A stretch of DNA of 64,000 nt from Isoetes taiwanensis (GCA_021234155.1 JAJEKV010000001.1:17939382-18003381), one strand, 5' to 3'. Counted from the stretch's first letter, positions 22,732 through 34,675 are shown. Translations and numbers: made by a program. Notes: generated by a model not told the origin, from the sequence alone.

Positions 22732-25700
22732 ATGGCAGCTCCGACTCCTTCGCAAGGGCCTCTACAGCCGGCCGTCTCTTCTCCTGCCCTTCCATCGGCT
22801 TCTGGAGCACCCCCTCCTCCCAAGACAGACATGGCTCCAGTTTTGCAGCAGCTCAACCTCTCTGCTCTTCGGACTCGAATGCAGGACCTCCAGAATACCC
22901 TTTCGCGAATTTTACATTCTGTCCACACTAATCCTTCACCCAAATGGTAGTTTCTTTCTTCCTTCAGCTAAAATTTGATTTATTAACTTTCTCTATCGCT
23001 GGTTAGGTCGGAAGTCTTGGGCCAATTTGCTATGGTAAATGTTGAGCTCCTCAATCTTGTGGAGGACATTAAACCAATTTTGAAGTCTTTCTTGGTGTAC
23101 CCCAAGAATGTTAATGCGGAGAATGCCCAAAGTAAGGTGTCCTTTTTTTTTTCTTTTGTGCATAGTGGTTTTTGAAAGTAAATCCCCACTCCCTGACCTC
23201 AGACTTACTATGTAGTACTCCCAATCATGCTATCATCGAAACTCTTGCCGGAGATGGAAGAGGATGAAGCTGCCAAGAAAGAACAAATATTGGCAGGAAT
23301 GTCTAACCTACCTCCACATGTGCAGACAGAGAAATTACAGGCATGTATCATTATGGTTTACTATTTTCATGTTAGCTCATTTATCTCTGACTGTTGTGGC
23401 TATGTTATATTTCCAGAAACAAATAGATATGGTGAGATCATCGTGCGACCTTGCAGAAAAGGTCCTTTTAGATGCACGAAAAGCTTGTGGCTTGAGCAAT
23501 CGGCAAAGCATGATCTCAATCCCTACATTAGATAAAGCTCAAGCAGCTAGGGTATTTGAACAGGAGAAGCTTCTTCGAGGAGCTGCCAATCATGGCGAAG
23601 GCAAGTTACTGAAACTGGCTCTTTTACTTTTTTGGCATACAAGCTTGAGTGAACTGTAATTCTAATCCAGTTTGATGGACATCTGATGGAATATAAACAA
23701 ACAGTAAATGATTTATACAATTAAGGGCAGTCAAGCGATTTGTGTCCAGAAATTGAAAAGTTGAACTGAAATTGTTGATGAATCCATTGGTTGTTATCAT
23801 ATTGTCTTGCATTGTCTTTTCAATTTGAATCGAAATTGTTGATGAATCAATGGTGGTTTTCATATTGTCTTGCATTGTTCTTTCAATTCAGAAATGAAAA
23901 TGTCGCAGAATTTATTCAAGTTTTTGTTCAAGTCTAACAGGACTTCGCATATCAAATGATCCACGGAACATACCGGCTGCTCTCCCCCAACATCTAACTC
24001 CCATGTTGGCATCAGACAACACTCTTCCAGCTTACCAAGGGCAAGATGGTATATTACATCTTGATAGTTTATGTTTAGTGGGACAAATGTATGATGGTCT
24101 TTTTATTTGCCAGGTGTTGGTAAACCTTCAGTGGCAGCTTCTTCTACTGGTTTTGTTCGTCCGTCTACTCCTCAACAGGTTAGATTCTGTTTCTTTATTT
24201 TGTGTGTCATTGAGAGAGTACTTAAGTCTATCTTAAGTGCATAATTGACAGAAACAATATGCAGATGCCAGCTTCACAACTACCTCCATCAATGCAAATG
24301 CTTGCTTCTGGATCAACTGCCACTTTGCAATTTGCTAATTCGCCTAAACCTGGTAATGAAGGTCTAAACCAGCAACAACCTCAATCGCAGACAACTCAAG
24401 CTGCTCTTCTACAAAGAGTAAAAGCACAACAACTACAGAAACAACAACAGCTTCAGCAGCAAATGTTACAAATGAGACAACAACCCACGACACCACCACT
24501 TCAGCAGGTTAGCTTCGTTTTGTAAGATATAGTTTCCTCAACATTCTCCTCTTCATCGTTGATATACAGGTTATGTTATGAGTCACTTAGGAACACCACC
24601 TCATTTTACAGTGCACTTCATGTCAACTTTTGATTTCCTCTTTTCCCCTTTCTTTCCAGCAAAGTGGTCAAGTGACATCTATGATGCAGCAATCTGCAAA
24701 ATTGCAACAGCTACAACCGATTAGTTAGTGTTGATAGTTTTCAAGTAGAAGCTTCAGTCAATCAACTAGCTTTATGGTTTATGATAGCTATGTATAATGC
24801 TTGTAGACCCAAATCCAACAGTTGCAGCAACAGCAGCATGCGCAATATCAACAGCACCTACAAGCTCAACAGGTAAGGTAATATTAGCATGCAGAAAGGA
24901 TCATGAACTTAATTTTGAAACCTTGGTGTTCATTCATGAACAGGAAAGACAGCTACAGATGCAGCAGCCACTTCAACTGCAAACCCAAGTAGGAAGTCAA
25001 ATGAGACCACAATTAAGTCAATTAGGTGGATCTTCCACTTTATTTGGGAACGCCCAATCTTCAATTATATCACCAAACATGGTACGCAAAATATCTACTT
25101 CCACCACTTCTTTCTATAAAAGTTTGCTGACCTTGATCCGTGATCCCAGATGCAATCGTCACATTCTCAAGCTATCCTTCAACAGAGGCTACAGCAGGTA
25201 ACACAACAAATACTTCAGTATCATGAAGCCATCACATAATTATTTATATCCTCATGGTGGTTACCATTTGTGCAGTATGGAGGTGGGCTTTCTGTTAATC
25301 AACCCCAGAGGAACATTTCTTCTCAAATGATGACGGATACAAGTAAGGGAAATATGCCTGTCTAATATTTTTATCTTGTGCATTCTATCTGATGTGGATA
25401 GGATAATGAAAATTTAAAAATTACAAGCAGTTGTGAATATCTGGATCAACGATAACCTCATCTTCTAATGAATGAATATGGATCTCCCTTGTCTGTAAAG
25501 GTGTTATAATTAATCCTTTGTAGGAAGTGGTGTAAAGGTGCCAACCAACATGGAAGTACATAATAGTGGTCTACCCAAGTTATGGTTTGTAGGCTATTAA
25601 ATCCGTACAGGCATGAAAAGGGAAGAAGGTTGAAATTAGTATGTATATCTTGTCTGATTCAAGTCGTTATCTCCTTTGTACCAAGTATTGGCCATTAGTA

Positions 25701-27139
25701 AATGAACACTGTTAGTTTAAAGTTGAAACATTTACAGAAGTTTTCAAGTCTGTGGAAATCAAAACAATAGAGCAAGACTGCTTACAAAATTGAAAATCAC
25801 CCTTTTTCCAAGAAGTAAAATGGCTGAGTCCATCCATTATTGCATATGTTCAAAGAATGATCAGCATCTTGAGATTGGTATTGGCAGCGGGAGTGGCAGG
25901 TTGGAAATGCAAAGAAGATGATCAGGAGAATGTTGAAGTGAATGGGAAGATTTAGTATTGGGTAATGCCTGCTTTTGTTAGGTGTCGATGTATGTCAGTT
26001 ATAAAGTCTCAAGGGGCTGAGAGCATATAGTGAAGCAATATCATGTGGGCATGGTTCTTTCAACAAGCTGGAGCTTAAAAGATGCAATTAAGATGACTGG
26101 CCGATCCACCAGTTTCCACATAGCAATCATTTTTATAGAGTAGAATTGATGTTTTTTCTTTTTTCTGGTGATGCATGCAGCCGTTATAAAGAGTTAAGAT
26201 AAATGAGATAACATTTGCTGGTGCTAAACTGATGATGCACCATTTGATTCCGGCATATTTTGGAAAGCATATCAGAGAGAATAAACTAAAGAAGCAGTAA
26301 GGGAGTCCATCTCTTAAATGTCTAGATTGTCCATGGGATGATGCCACGCAGGGTCAATATTATCCCTTGTTTGAACAGCTCAAGGAAGGAATCTTAAACT
26401 TTAAAACATATATTGGTATTGAGACCAGTAATAACTGGAACAAGAGGAATAGAATTGACGTTAGTGTGTCTAAATAGGATACCAATAGAGAACCAGATTT
26501 CTGCTGTAAACTTGTGCTCGTTCAGCAGGACTTGTTTGTGGGAAGGTTATTGGTGATTAGCAACTTGATATAATATCGTCATATGACATGGTTAGCAGTG
26601 TTTTTGCTTTACCGATCCATATTAAGAGAAGCTAAATTATTGTGGGGTGGGTTTGATGAGAGGATATGTGAAATCTGCTGGACCTTATTCTGCACAAGTG
26701 TAACTGAACAGGTGTATGTATAAACGGGTGTTATTATTTACATTAGTTCTATGTGCCAAGGGCAAACAAATGAAAATGAGAATGCGTATGTTTTGCATGA
26801 CTCCACCTACCACATCGAGAATGCGTATGTTTTGAGACTTCACTGCTATGCTAATATTTGCTTTGTATTGCAGTGTACATGGGTCAAAGCTCTTCAAATA
26901 TTGGTCTTCCATTACAGCAACAACAGCTAACTGCTCAACAACCTAATTATGGGAATATTTTAACTTCAAATCAAAGCAGTCTTCTCGGGACCAACCCTAA
27001 TAACCTTCTTGGTTCAAATCAAAGTAGCCTTCTAAATACAAACAGCTTGATGGGGAATCAAAGTAATTTGATGAATGCAAACCCCGGTAACCTTGCAAAT
27101 ATGGGATTTGGCCAACCAAGGCAACAAGGCCCAACGTGA
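22732..27139 (+). CDS. MED8: Mediator complex subunit 8 (MED8)
   Basis: MED8 is a head-module subunit of Mediator, which links transcription factors to RNA polymerase II in the nucleus. Proposed exons: 22,732-22,946; 23,007-23,131; 23,216-23,340; 23,417-23,600; 23,941-24,048; 24,114-24,178; 24,265-24,507; 24,660-24,725; 24,807-24,872; 24,944-25,081; 25,150-25,197; 25,276-25,342; 26,874-27,139. That is about 570 codons, near the ~520 of Arabidopsis MED8. The helical N-terminal domain is recognisable: LNLSALRTRMQDLQNTLSRI, MVNVELLNLVEDIKPILKSF, VLLDARKACGLSN, then RNIPAALPQHL. The rest is Gln-rich, ending in an Asn/Leu/Gly repeat region (NQSSLLGTNPNNLLGSNQSS). The ATG at 22,732 follows a plausible leader. 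Introns after exons 3 and 4 begin with GC. Exon 8 runs into an in-frame TAG at 24,726 with no in-phase GT donor, so this junction is unresolved. Intron 12 is 1.5 kb and empty. Confidence 0.85.
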
Positions 27140-30100
27140 GATTAAAATAACCGCGTTAATTATTTTTTATTGGTATATTATTGAACATAAAAGCCGGCTT
27201 GCTGCCATTGACGAATCTTATTATTTTCTTAATTATATTTCTTAACATTCATGCAATAATTAATTGTTCTACAAGATAAGAAAGGCAAAATCTTCCGTGC
27301 TATTTCTTCAATGCGGCCTATGGCTAACACAAAATGTTTACACTATCGAATCATAGCAAGCATGCTTAAAGTCTATTCAAGCGAATTATACTCATGGCTT
27401 AAACTACACAAATCCATTTAGCATATGCTTTGAAGGAGTTTGTAGTGGAGCGTTCCTACCAACCATTCAAAGTGCCAGTATAGGAGTGCTTTCAAAAGTG
27501 TATTCATGATATTTCAATACGGTAGAAGGTTTCTGAGATGAATCTCGTAGGGCTTTGTCGTATATGCTTATTCATGTTATCCTATATTCCTTGTTATTTT
27601 TCTAATATTTTGAGGACAAACAAGTTGGGCATTTCAAGCTAATTTTGGTTTACGAGAATTTATTGGGTAGAGTAGCCAAATAATTGGTGTATAGATAGGG
27701 CAATTTTATTCTTCGAAAAGTTTTTGAAAAATCGTGTAATTGAAGTTCGTTTTCTTTTTTCTTTTTGGATTGCCCAGCCCTAAGGATGGAGCGTGACGTT
27801 CGAGAATATGAAACGAAATCTTCTATTTGGACAGTATAGGCTAGCCTGATTTAAATTTGAAAGTTGAGATTGTTGCAGAGTTAAGATTGAAAAGGTAGGG
27901 GTTCCTTGTTTCCTTCTTTTTTGGGTTGCTCGAAGTGCAAACCTTAGGCACTCTATGTGAGATTTTGGAATATTCATAAGAAGCTTCTATTTTGATGGTA
28001 GATGTGGCATATTGTAAATCTTGATGGCTGAGATTGTTTGAAAGCTAAGAGTCGCAGTCATAGATGAGAGATCCTTTGTGCACATGTTTATTTCTAAATT
28101 GGTTATGAGCATATATTCTATATAGCTGGTAGCCGTGGCGGTTGAATGTGTTTGCATGCAGGTCCTCACATTTTCCTTTTTGGTTTCGAACAAATATTCT
28201 TGTTGCTGGCTTGTAATTGCATGCATCTGAACCCCTTCAATTGACTCCCTTGAACTGACTTGCGCTCAAAGCTTTGTTGGAAACTTGGCTATTTGCAAGG
28301 GGACGCTCAATCTGCTTTTAAAATAACGTAGTACAAAGCTTAGATATGTGGAGAGACGACAGAGAAAGTTCAGAGAGGACAAAGTGGTAAGTGGAGATTT
28401 GTGTTATAAATTCCTTTAAGACTGTTCCTTGCTAAATCAGGATCATATTTTCTCAGGAATGTCTATGTAACAACCGAAATTTCTCATATTGGCTTGAAGA
28501 TGAAGAAGGTAGACATTCTCAGCCTCAATAGTCATTTGCAAGGCAAATTAAAGCTTCAGAAAATGATGTTAGGTTGGGTTCACATGCCCAATCAAGGGGT
28601 ACTAAGTCATGCAAAATAGCTCGCCATATCACATGCCTTCCAATTTATACAATGTAAGATAGGGCACCGCATGTGAATCTAGCTTTAGCCAAGACAAAAA
28701 AGTGTATCTCAGCAGAAGGGAGAAGTTTAAAGAGCTAGAACGCCAAAAAATAGGCAAAAGTGGATTAAATAATGGCATTTGAGAGTTGGATTTAATGGAC
28801 AATTTACTTCATTGGTGTGTAGCCACTTGTTTTAAGACTTCAAGCTACGTTCATTTACTTGAGCACCAGATCTATTTAGAAGCACTAGATCTTGTGGAAG
28901 ATGAAATCAGAAGGCTTCATCAATTGCTTTCATGTGATCTATGGATTGTTTATCGACGACATGTGTTTTTTGGGTTGCCAAAATCCAAAAAGCTAATAAT
29001 CTGTGGTCGTTGGTTAATGACATATAAATCATATTTCATCAAATAGATAGATATATAGATGCCATAAAATACAACTACACATAGTGCGACTTTGTGTTGC
29101 CTTAGACATAGCTATTCTAGGATATGTATTACCACTAGAACAAAGATCCAATTACAATCCCCAATATCATAAATATGCCGTAAAACAAAAGGCATGTCAA
29201 GAAACATGTGGCATGCGCATGTCACATGTACATGTGTCATGTGCATGTGGCTGGCGCATATGAAATGGCATGCTGCATGTGCATGCCAAAAAAGGACTTT
29301 GGAAACCAAGGTCTACTTGAAAAACATAAGCCTTTTTGGCTTTATGGCATTTTTAACTACAAGAAAAGACCGAAAAATATCATTTCCGAACATTATAGGT
29401 TTGCTTAAGTGTGGAATTTGCCTTGTACATGAATCAATCTGCACATTCATCAATCAGGCAATGTCATTAAGTTCTTAAAAAATAAGGACATCTAACCTTC
29501 TGGTGCTGAGAAAACGAGGTTGCCTTCATCTTGCAGCTATTGGAATTGAATGTGAGTTCAGCTGAGAGTTTGAGATTTTTGTCCTTTAATTTGTTGTACC
29601 CAAAAAGTTCATCTCGAATAATATGCATCACCTCAAATGCAAGTTCCCAAGGACAATTAGATTCTACCATAGGATATATGCCTTGAAAATTGCCAGTATG
29701 TGATACAATCAAACATCTCTTTAAAATGCAGGAATGAAAATTGGCTATCTTTAAATCAGTGGAAGAGAAGCATATAATGCTAGTCATAGACAAACAATAA
29801 AGAAGAACTTGTAGAGAACTTAGCAACACATTCTGTTATTGGTTACTATACTGGTGGATTTTTAGATTACAATAATCTATCTCGATGGCTTCCTTGATAC
29901 ATTTCTTGCATCAGGCTACCTGCATTCGAGTCTTTGAAGGAATTAGGCAAGCACTTCTTGTGATAGTGTTGAGGCAGTAGAGAAATTTGTCTTTCGAAGT
30001 GTGGATCCTTTGGATACTGTTTATATCCTCTATTATACTATGATTAATTTTGGCTTCTTCATGTCTTCCATTGGGGTCATCCTTTTCCTAAAATAGCCCT

Positions 30101-30880
30101 AAGTCCCCATCCTACTATGAGCCTTTTTTTCCAAAATAATAGGTTATGCTTTCTAAGCAAATCCTCCCCTACATTATTACCATTGTGAGAATTATGCATG
30201 CATTTGTAAAGCCCAAATGCAAACATGCATTGTAGAGCCCTAAAAATTGGACATAATGTAGTTTCTATCAAATCATACTGGCACATGATGTTACATCATG
30301 TAGCCATTAGGCATATTATTTTCGTTTTCTAGAAGAAAAAGCATTGAATGCATTACTACCACTAGGGAAATTATACAATACTTAAAAGCAAAAAAAAAGA
30401 AGGGGAGGGGGTTGTTGAGTTCTATCACAACATATATAATTGAGTTTGTAATTTTCCATTTTTGTTGCAGTTCGAATTTTTCTGCGCCGCAATTTAGGCT
30501 TCTTTTTTGCTGCCACGTTTCTCACTATGTTTCCTCGGTTCGACGTCTGGCAACGACCAAGCGTGAGTGCGTGCTGTGCTGTGGCTATGGTTGCAAACAG
30601 AAACCAAGAGCTGGAGTCACCTATGTATTTCTTCTTGAACGAAAATGGAGTCTCTGGCATTCCAGATGCGCCGCTGTTGTTGAGGAAAAGATTGAATCCG
30701 CCATGCCCCAACTCTCGCAGAAATACTTCTGTCTGTAAGCAGGGAAGGTGGGAATTTTGATGGAGCTTTAGAAGAGCTCTGGCAATCTTTGGAGGACTAT
30801 GTTCTTGCCAGACCTATTTTTCATAGCCGGCTCTAAAGATCGAATCCACCAGGGCTTTGATGATAAGACTGATTGATACG
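27140..30880. other. Intergenic stretch downstream of MED8
   Basis: No recognisable gene. Two moderately long frames stand out: plus 28,786-29,046 (86 codons from a codon that reads TTG) and minus 29,829-29,467 (120 codons, containing GNFQGIYPMVESNCPWELAF). Neither matches a family I know and both may be chance or relic. A CATG-rich patch at 29,195-29,290 is listed separately. Confidence 0.5.
29195..29290. repeat. CATG/TGCA-rich alternating patch
   Basis: Within 96 bases there are about a dozen ATG- or CATG-centred palindromic words (ACATGT, GCATGC, TGCATGTGCATGCC). The sequence is largely alternating purine-pyrimidine, a pattern that favours non-B DNA. CATGCA also resembles the RY motif of B3-domain factors. 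No gene is close enough to assign it a role. Confidence 0.55.
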
Positions 30881-30884
30881 TCGA

Positions 30885-31011
30885 AACTGCTGCTGCAGGA
30901 ATACCTTTAACGAAGTATGAGATCCAAAAGCCAGAAGATCTTATTGAAGTTAGTGTTGATGGGAATGCTGTTAAGATTCCTAAAGGTATGACATTGCTTC
31001 AGGCATGTGAG
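30885..31011 (+). pseudogene. Complex I 75-kDa subunit (NDUFS1-like) exon fragment
   Basis: The frame reads [20 protein letters not shown], then [20 protein letters not shown] and stops at GAG|GTACTCC, a plausible splice donor. This matches the start of the mature NADH-ubiquinone oxidoreductase 75-kDa subunit, where a 2Fe-2S ferredoxin fold begins (V-DG..V.IPKG.T.LQACE). The iron-sulfur cysteines that follow in the intact protein are absent. The sequence after the donor is a Gly/Ala-rich purine-biased stretch with no further similarity. It is a single exon carried here, not a working gene. Confidence 0.65.
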
Positions 31012-31293
31012 GTACTCCCACGTGGTAGTAGCAGGGGGCAGTATACGGCATAGGAGCAAAAGGAGGTAGAGCAATAGGAGCAAGACTGGCACCTGGCAAA
31101 GCAAGAGCGGTATTAGGAGCAACATGGACAAAGGTGGTAGGTTTAAGAGCAGGAGCAGTAGGAATGACATCAGCGCCCTGAGACAGCAGTAGTAGTAGCG
31201 ACGAATCCGATAGAAGCACCTCGAGGAGTTGCAACAACTTCAGTAGCAGCACCCCGAGGGGTTACAACAGTGCATTGTACCACATCTGTGACC

Positions 31294-31843
31294 CATTAGG
31301 GATTTTTTGAGATCATAAAAGGGCCTTCTAAGAACTGCTGACTAAGCTATATGAACTACCAATCAGAAAACAGAATTGGTAATCCAGTCAGTAAAACAGT
31401 TATAACTAACTCACTGGATCACATTTTCTAGCATAAGTGTTGATAGAAAAGTCCAAATGAGCTCTTATTTGGTGCAATAGATAGATCTCATTGAGATCTT
31501 TCCAACCTTGGATGGTTTGCATATCTTTTAGCCCCGTAGGATAGTAAAAAATGATAAAAACCATATTTTTTGGAGTTTTGACAATCATAAATGGTTAAAA
31601 TATGTGCAAAGCACCTAAGATTGGAAAGATCTGAATGAGATCTATCTATTGCACTAAACGAGAGCTCATTTGGACTTTTCTATCAATAGTTATGCTAGAA
31701 AATGTGATCCAGTGAGTTAGTTATAACAGTTTTGCTGACTAGACCCGTCAGGCTCTGATTTCGGATTGGTAGTTCATTTATCTTCATTTGGCTTAGTTGG
31801 CATGTCTTGAAGGCCCTTTTTTAATCTAAAAAAAACCCTAATG
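31294..31843. mobile_element. ~550-bp foldback element (MITE)
   Basis: Nearly the whole segment is one inverted repeat. The left arm starts CATTAGGGATTTTTT and runs through GTTATAACTAACTCACTGGA to GATAGATCTCATTGAGATC. The right arm returns the complementary order and ends AAAAACCCTAATG. The arms are about 230-245 bp each, with a short A/T-rich loop near 31,540-31,600. Long arms with no coding content are typical of Mutator-like or foldback MITEs. No clear target-site duplication could be read. Confidence 0.85.
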
Positions 31844-31978
31844 TCAGCATTTGCCGATGGAAAACCCACAGCTTTCCTTGCATCAATGCGATCCCCCCTT
31901 CCCCCCCCCAAAAAAAAAAAGTGGCAAATGTTTCTTGCAGGTTAGCTCTTGTCCACTATCACCTTCCGGTGCTTCGAT

Positions 31979-32789
31979 CGGCTCCCAAAATTGAGTTCGG
32001 CCGGTACCGGTTCGCAAAAGCGAACCCGCCATGTCGACGAAACGCCGCTGCAGTGGCACTTCCCGGGTTCGCTTTGTTTAACCCGAACCACGGTTGTTTA
32101 ATTGGATTAAATACGCCTCAAAAGCTCGAATCCCTCCCTCACCATAGCTTGCGGCCTTTCGGCTTCTCGCCGGATTGAACGAAAAATTTAATCTCTTGCC
32201 AAACACTGCGCCCGCCAGATTATTGAGCGATGTGGCTGCGAAAAAAGGGCGGATGCAAAGGGATGCTTCGGATTCAGAAATTTTGGCATTAATCTCTTGA
32301 ACCATCCGGGTGGTTTACCGGGCGGCTTGGCGTATAAAGCAATTTATGAGGAGAAAATAGATTATTGCTTGCAATCCGACGGAGATTTCTCCAATAATCC
32401 CCATATGGAGCAAACCCAATTGCTCGGCCGAACAGAAGCTGCTGGGCAGAATCCTTGAGGCCGAACAGAAGCTGCTGGACGAATCCTTGAGGCCGAGGTT
32501 GAAAAGGGCCGGAATGAAGTAGAGGAGCCAATCGGAAGAAAAGGGCGATGCCATAGCTGATGATTTCTTGGACAGACAGACAGGATAAGACAAAAGGCGA
32601 AGGAGGAAGGAAGAGATCCGTCCCCCGCCAGTTCGCACGGTTCGCTTAACCGTGGTTCGGGTTCGCTTAAGCGAACCCGGTGGGTAGCGCCACGGTAGCG
32701 CCACGTCGACATGGCGGGTTCGCTTGGGCGAATCCCTGGGGTTCGCCTGGGCGAATCCGCTTGGCAGTTTGACTCCATTTCGGGAGCCA
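31979..32789. mobile_element. Pack-type TIR element carrying a P450 fragment
   Basis: Left end GGCTCCCAAAATTGAGTT and right end (inverted) GGCTCCCGAAATGGAGTC begin degenerate inverted repeats of about 120-150 bp. Both arms contain GGGTTCGC/GCGAACCC microrepeats, GTCGACATGGCGGGTTCGC and AACCGTGGTTCGGGTT. Between the arms (32,100-32,640) lies a minus-strand CYP78A-like coding fragment. A host gene fragment bounded by transposon inverted repeats is the hallmark of Pack-MULE or similar gene-capture elements. No target duplication was recognised. Confidence 0.65.
32100..32520 (-). pseudogene. CYP78A-like cytochrome P450 fragment
   Basis: On the minus strand, [36 protein letters not shown], then ASLNNLAGAVFGKRL and VREGFELL. 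These are the helix B-C and D-E regions of plant CYP78A enzymes (GFAPYG.YWR.LRRI..HLFSP). The frame is broken by at least two shifts, and a ~25-bp tandem duplication (GGCCTCAAGGATTC, 32,450-32,500) precedes it. The heme-binding Cys region is absent. It lies within the TIR-bounded element and is a captured remnant. Confidence 0.7.
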
Positions 32790-32799
32790 ATAAAGTGGG

Positions 32800-33076
32800 C
32801 GATCACCTTCCTCACCGTAAAAATAAAATATACAGAAGACATAATACTGGCATCAAGAAGAAACAACCCTTGCATCTTTTCCACATCCTTCTCATACTCT
32901 CTCATCTTCTCCTCCCCGAATTCTTTCCACATATCAACCTCAAAATCCTCTTCATTATCTTCGTGTTCTAGATCAAGAGTAACTTCTGCATTTCCTATTG
33001 CCTGACTAATATTCAGGACAAAAGAAGGTGCTCCACAATCACTTGTACGTGAAACAACCATACCAGGCTGATACAC
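32800..33076 (-). pseudogene. Acidic exon-like frame of unknown origin
   Basis: An open frame of about 90 codons (including LEHEDNEEDFEVDMWKEFGE and REYEKDVEKMQGLFLLDA) lies directly outside the P450-carrying TIR element and runs into it without a stop. The composition looks like genuine coding sequence. I do not recognise the family. It could be an exon of the gene into which the TIR element inserted. Confidence 0.3.
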
Positions 33077-33429
33077 AAAACTTCAAACAAAACATGAGAA
33101 TAGAAATAGAAGAACAGCAAAATGCTATAATATGCTGCCATTACAACCTTACTAGGTGCATAGTCCCCAAGAACCTGCAAAACAAAGTAAGTGTGAGTAA
33201 AAATAGAAAAAAGACACTAAATAAGCATAAAAATAACAAATTACCTGCTGCATATTGGATATTCTCGGCAAAAACTACAGAAAACACAACCTACACCCAA
33301 AGGAACTCGCTGAAACTCACTCAGACTTATAGATCTCGAAAAATATGTTGAATCTGCTATCAAAATCAAGCATGCAAGCCATGATCTTGCATTTCTTACC
33401 TCTGAACCGCAAAAGAGAACCCTTAAACA

Positions 33430-33760
33430 AGCAGCGCCAGCAAGCAAGCAAAAATAAGCAAGAAACTGAGGCGCTAGCTTCCCAAACTCTGCAAAAATCT
33501 ATGCCGCACCTCCTTACCACAAGAAAAATAAAAATTCAAGCTTGTTCTTTTCCAGCGCCATCGCTAATCTGGTAGAGCCTCCGGCATTGCAGAGAAAACC
33601 AAAACTAAGCAAGAAAATATGAAGAAACTGAGGCGCTAAATCGCCAAACTCTGCAAGAACTTATGGCACCCCTCCCTAACAAAAGAAAACCCAAGAATCT
33701 GGTTTCTACTGCGTTAGTGCCATCGCTAATCCGATAGAGCCTCCGTCATTGCAAGACGCA
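33430..33760. repeat. ~160-bp imperfect tandem duplication
   Basis: Two direct copies share GAAACTGAGGCGCTA, CCAAACTCTGCAA, GCCATCGCTAATC and AGAGCCTCCG.CATTGCA in the same order, at about 33,463-33,594 and 33,627-33,755. The copies differ by several substitutions and small indels, so the duplication is old. No coding potential is evident. Confidence 0.7.
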
Positions 33761-34154
33761 GGGAAAAAGAGGCTCAAATATGAGCTGCCAATTTCTTTTA
33801 TACCAAGCCTGACGTGGCAAAATGTTGCCTAGCTGTATTCTACGTTAAGGTAAAGCCCTTTTTAGTGGGCTTTCTGCATTGTCAAGTGGGCCTCCGCATT
33901 GACGCGCATCGACCTGCTTTCCAACGCAGAAAGCCTACTTTCCAACGTTTTGTCTCTTTAAATTGGACACGTTTTGTCTCTTCTAAATTGGAACATATGC
34001 GGCAACATGGTAGTCAAAATTTTACACGATCAAGACTTGGAACAGACATTTCAGAAATGTTCATTTGTTTTGCTGAGGAATCGGTTGCTCAGAGTAATGA
34101 GAATCTGCCAATGACCTCGAGAATAAGTTTGGATTCCTGCCATTGCACCAAGCA

Positions 34155-34675
34155 TGCTCTGACAGCAATGTGGAAGAAGTGTAGAATTTGCTAAAAAATG
34201 GAGCTGATATTCATGTTGTGGCTGGAGATAAGTTGATCACACCTTTGCATGCTGCTACAGAATATCGTAAAGCAGATGTAGTGGATATACTGTTGCAGAA
34301 TGGTGCCGCTTCAGATTTGCTGAAGAGCAACCACGAAGGGGATACTCCCTTGATCCTCTTCAGTTGGAGACAACTTCACAGTTTGAGAACGAATACTTGA
34401 AGAAATGTTGCAGACATTTCCAGACCACTCTGCCAACGAAATCCTCAATGGTAAGAAACAGAGCTTTTTGCATTACTCTGCAGGAAGGGGCAATCTTGAA
34501 ATGCTCAAGGATGATATGAATGTTAAAAACGTTGATGGTCTAATTGCCTTGCATTATGCTGCAAGAAATGGACATAGTGAGGCCATGAATTGGTTGCTTG
34601 AAAATGGAGTTGATATTTCCATCACTGATACGAAGAAAGGAAACCCCGCTCTTAGATTTAGCTTATGAATTCAAA
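34155..34675 (+). pseudogene. Ankyrin-repeat protein remnant
   Basis: The segments LLKNGADIHVVAGDKLITPL, HAATEYRKADVVDILLQNGA, then FLHYSAGRGNLEMLK and ALHYAARNGHSEAMNWLLEN match consecutive ankyrin repeats (TPLH.AA..G....V..LL..GA). Stops at ~34,167 and 34,398 and frameshifts break the frame. No other domain is attached. Ankyrin repeats mediate protein binding, and nothing indicates the partner. It is a decayed fragment. Confidence 0.75.

Noticed and set aside
31893-31920. Poly-C/poly-A run as a retroposon tail
   Set aside because: No retroposed gene precedes it and no target duplication flanks it; it may be a simple homopolymer or an assembly weak point.
32315-33076. A 253-codon minus-strand frame as one gene
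   Set aside because: It fuses an acidic exon-like piece with the inverted-repeat arm and an out-of-frame reading of the P450 fragment, so it is an accident of composition.
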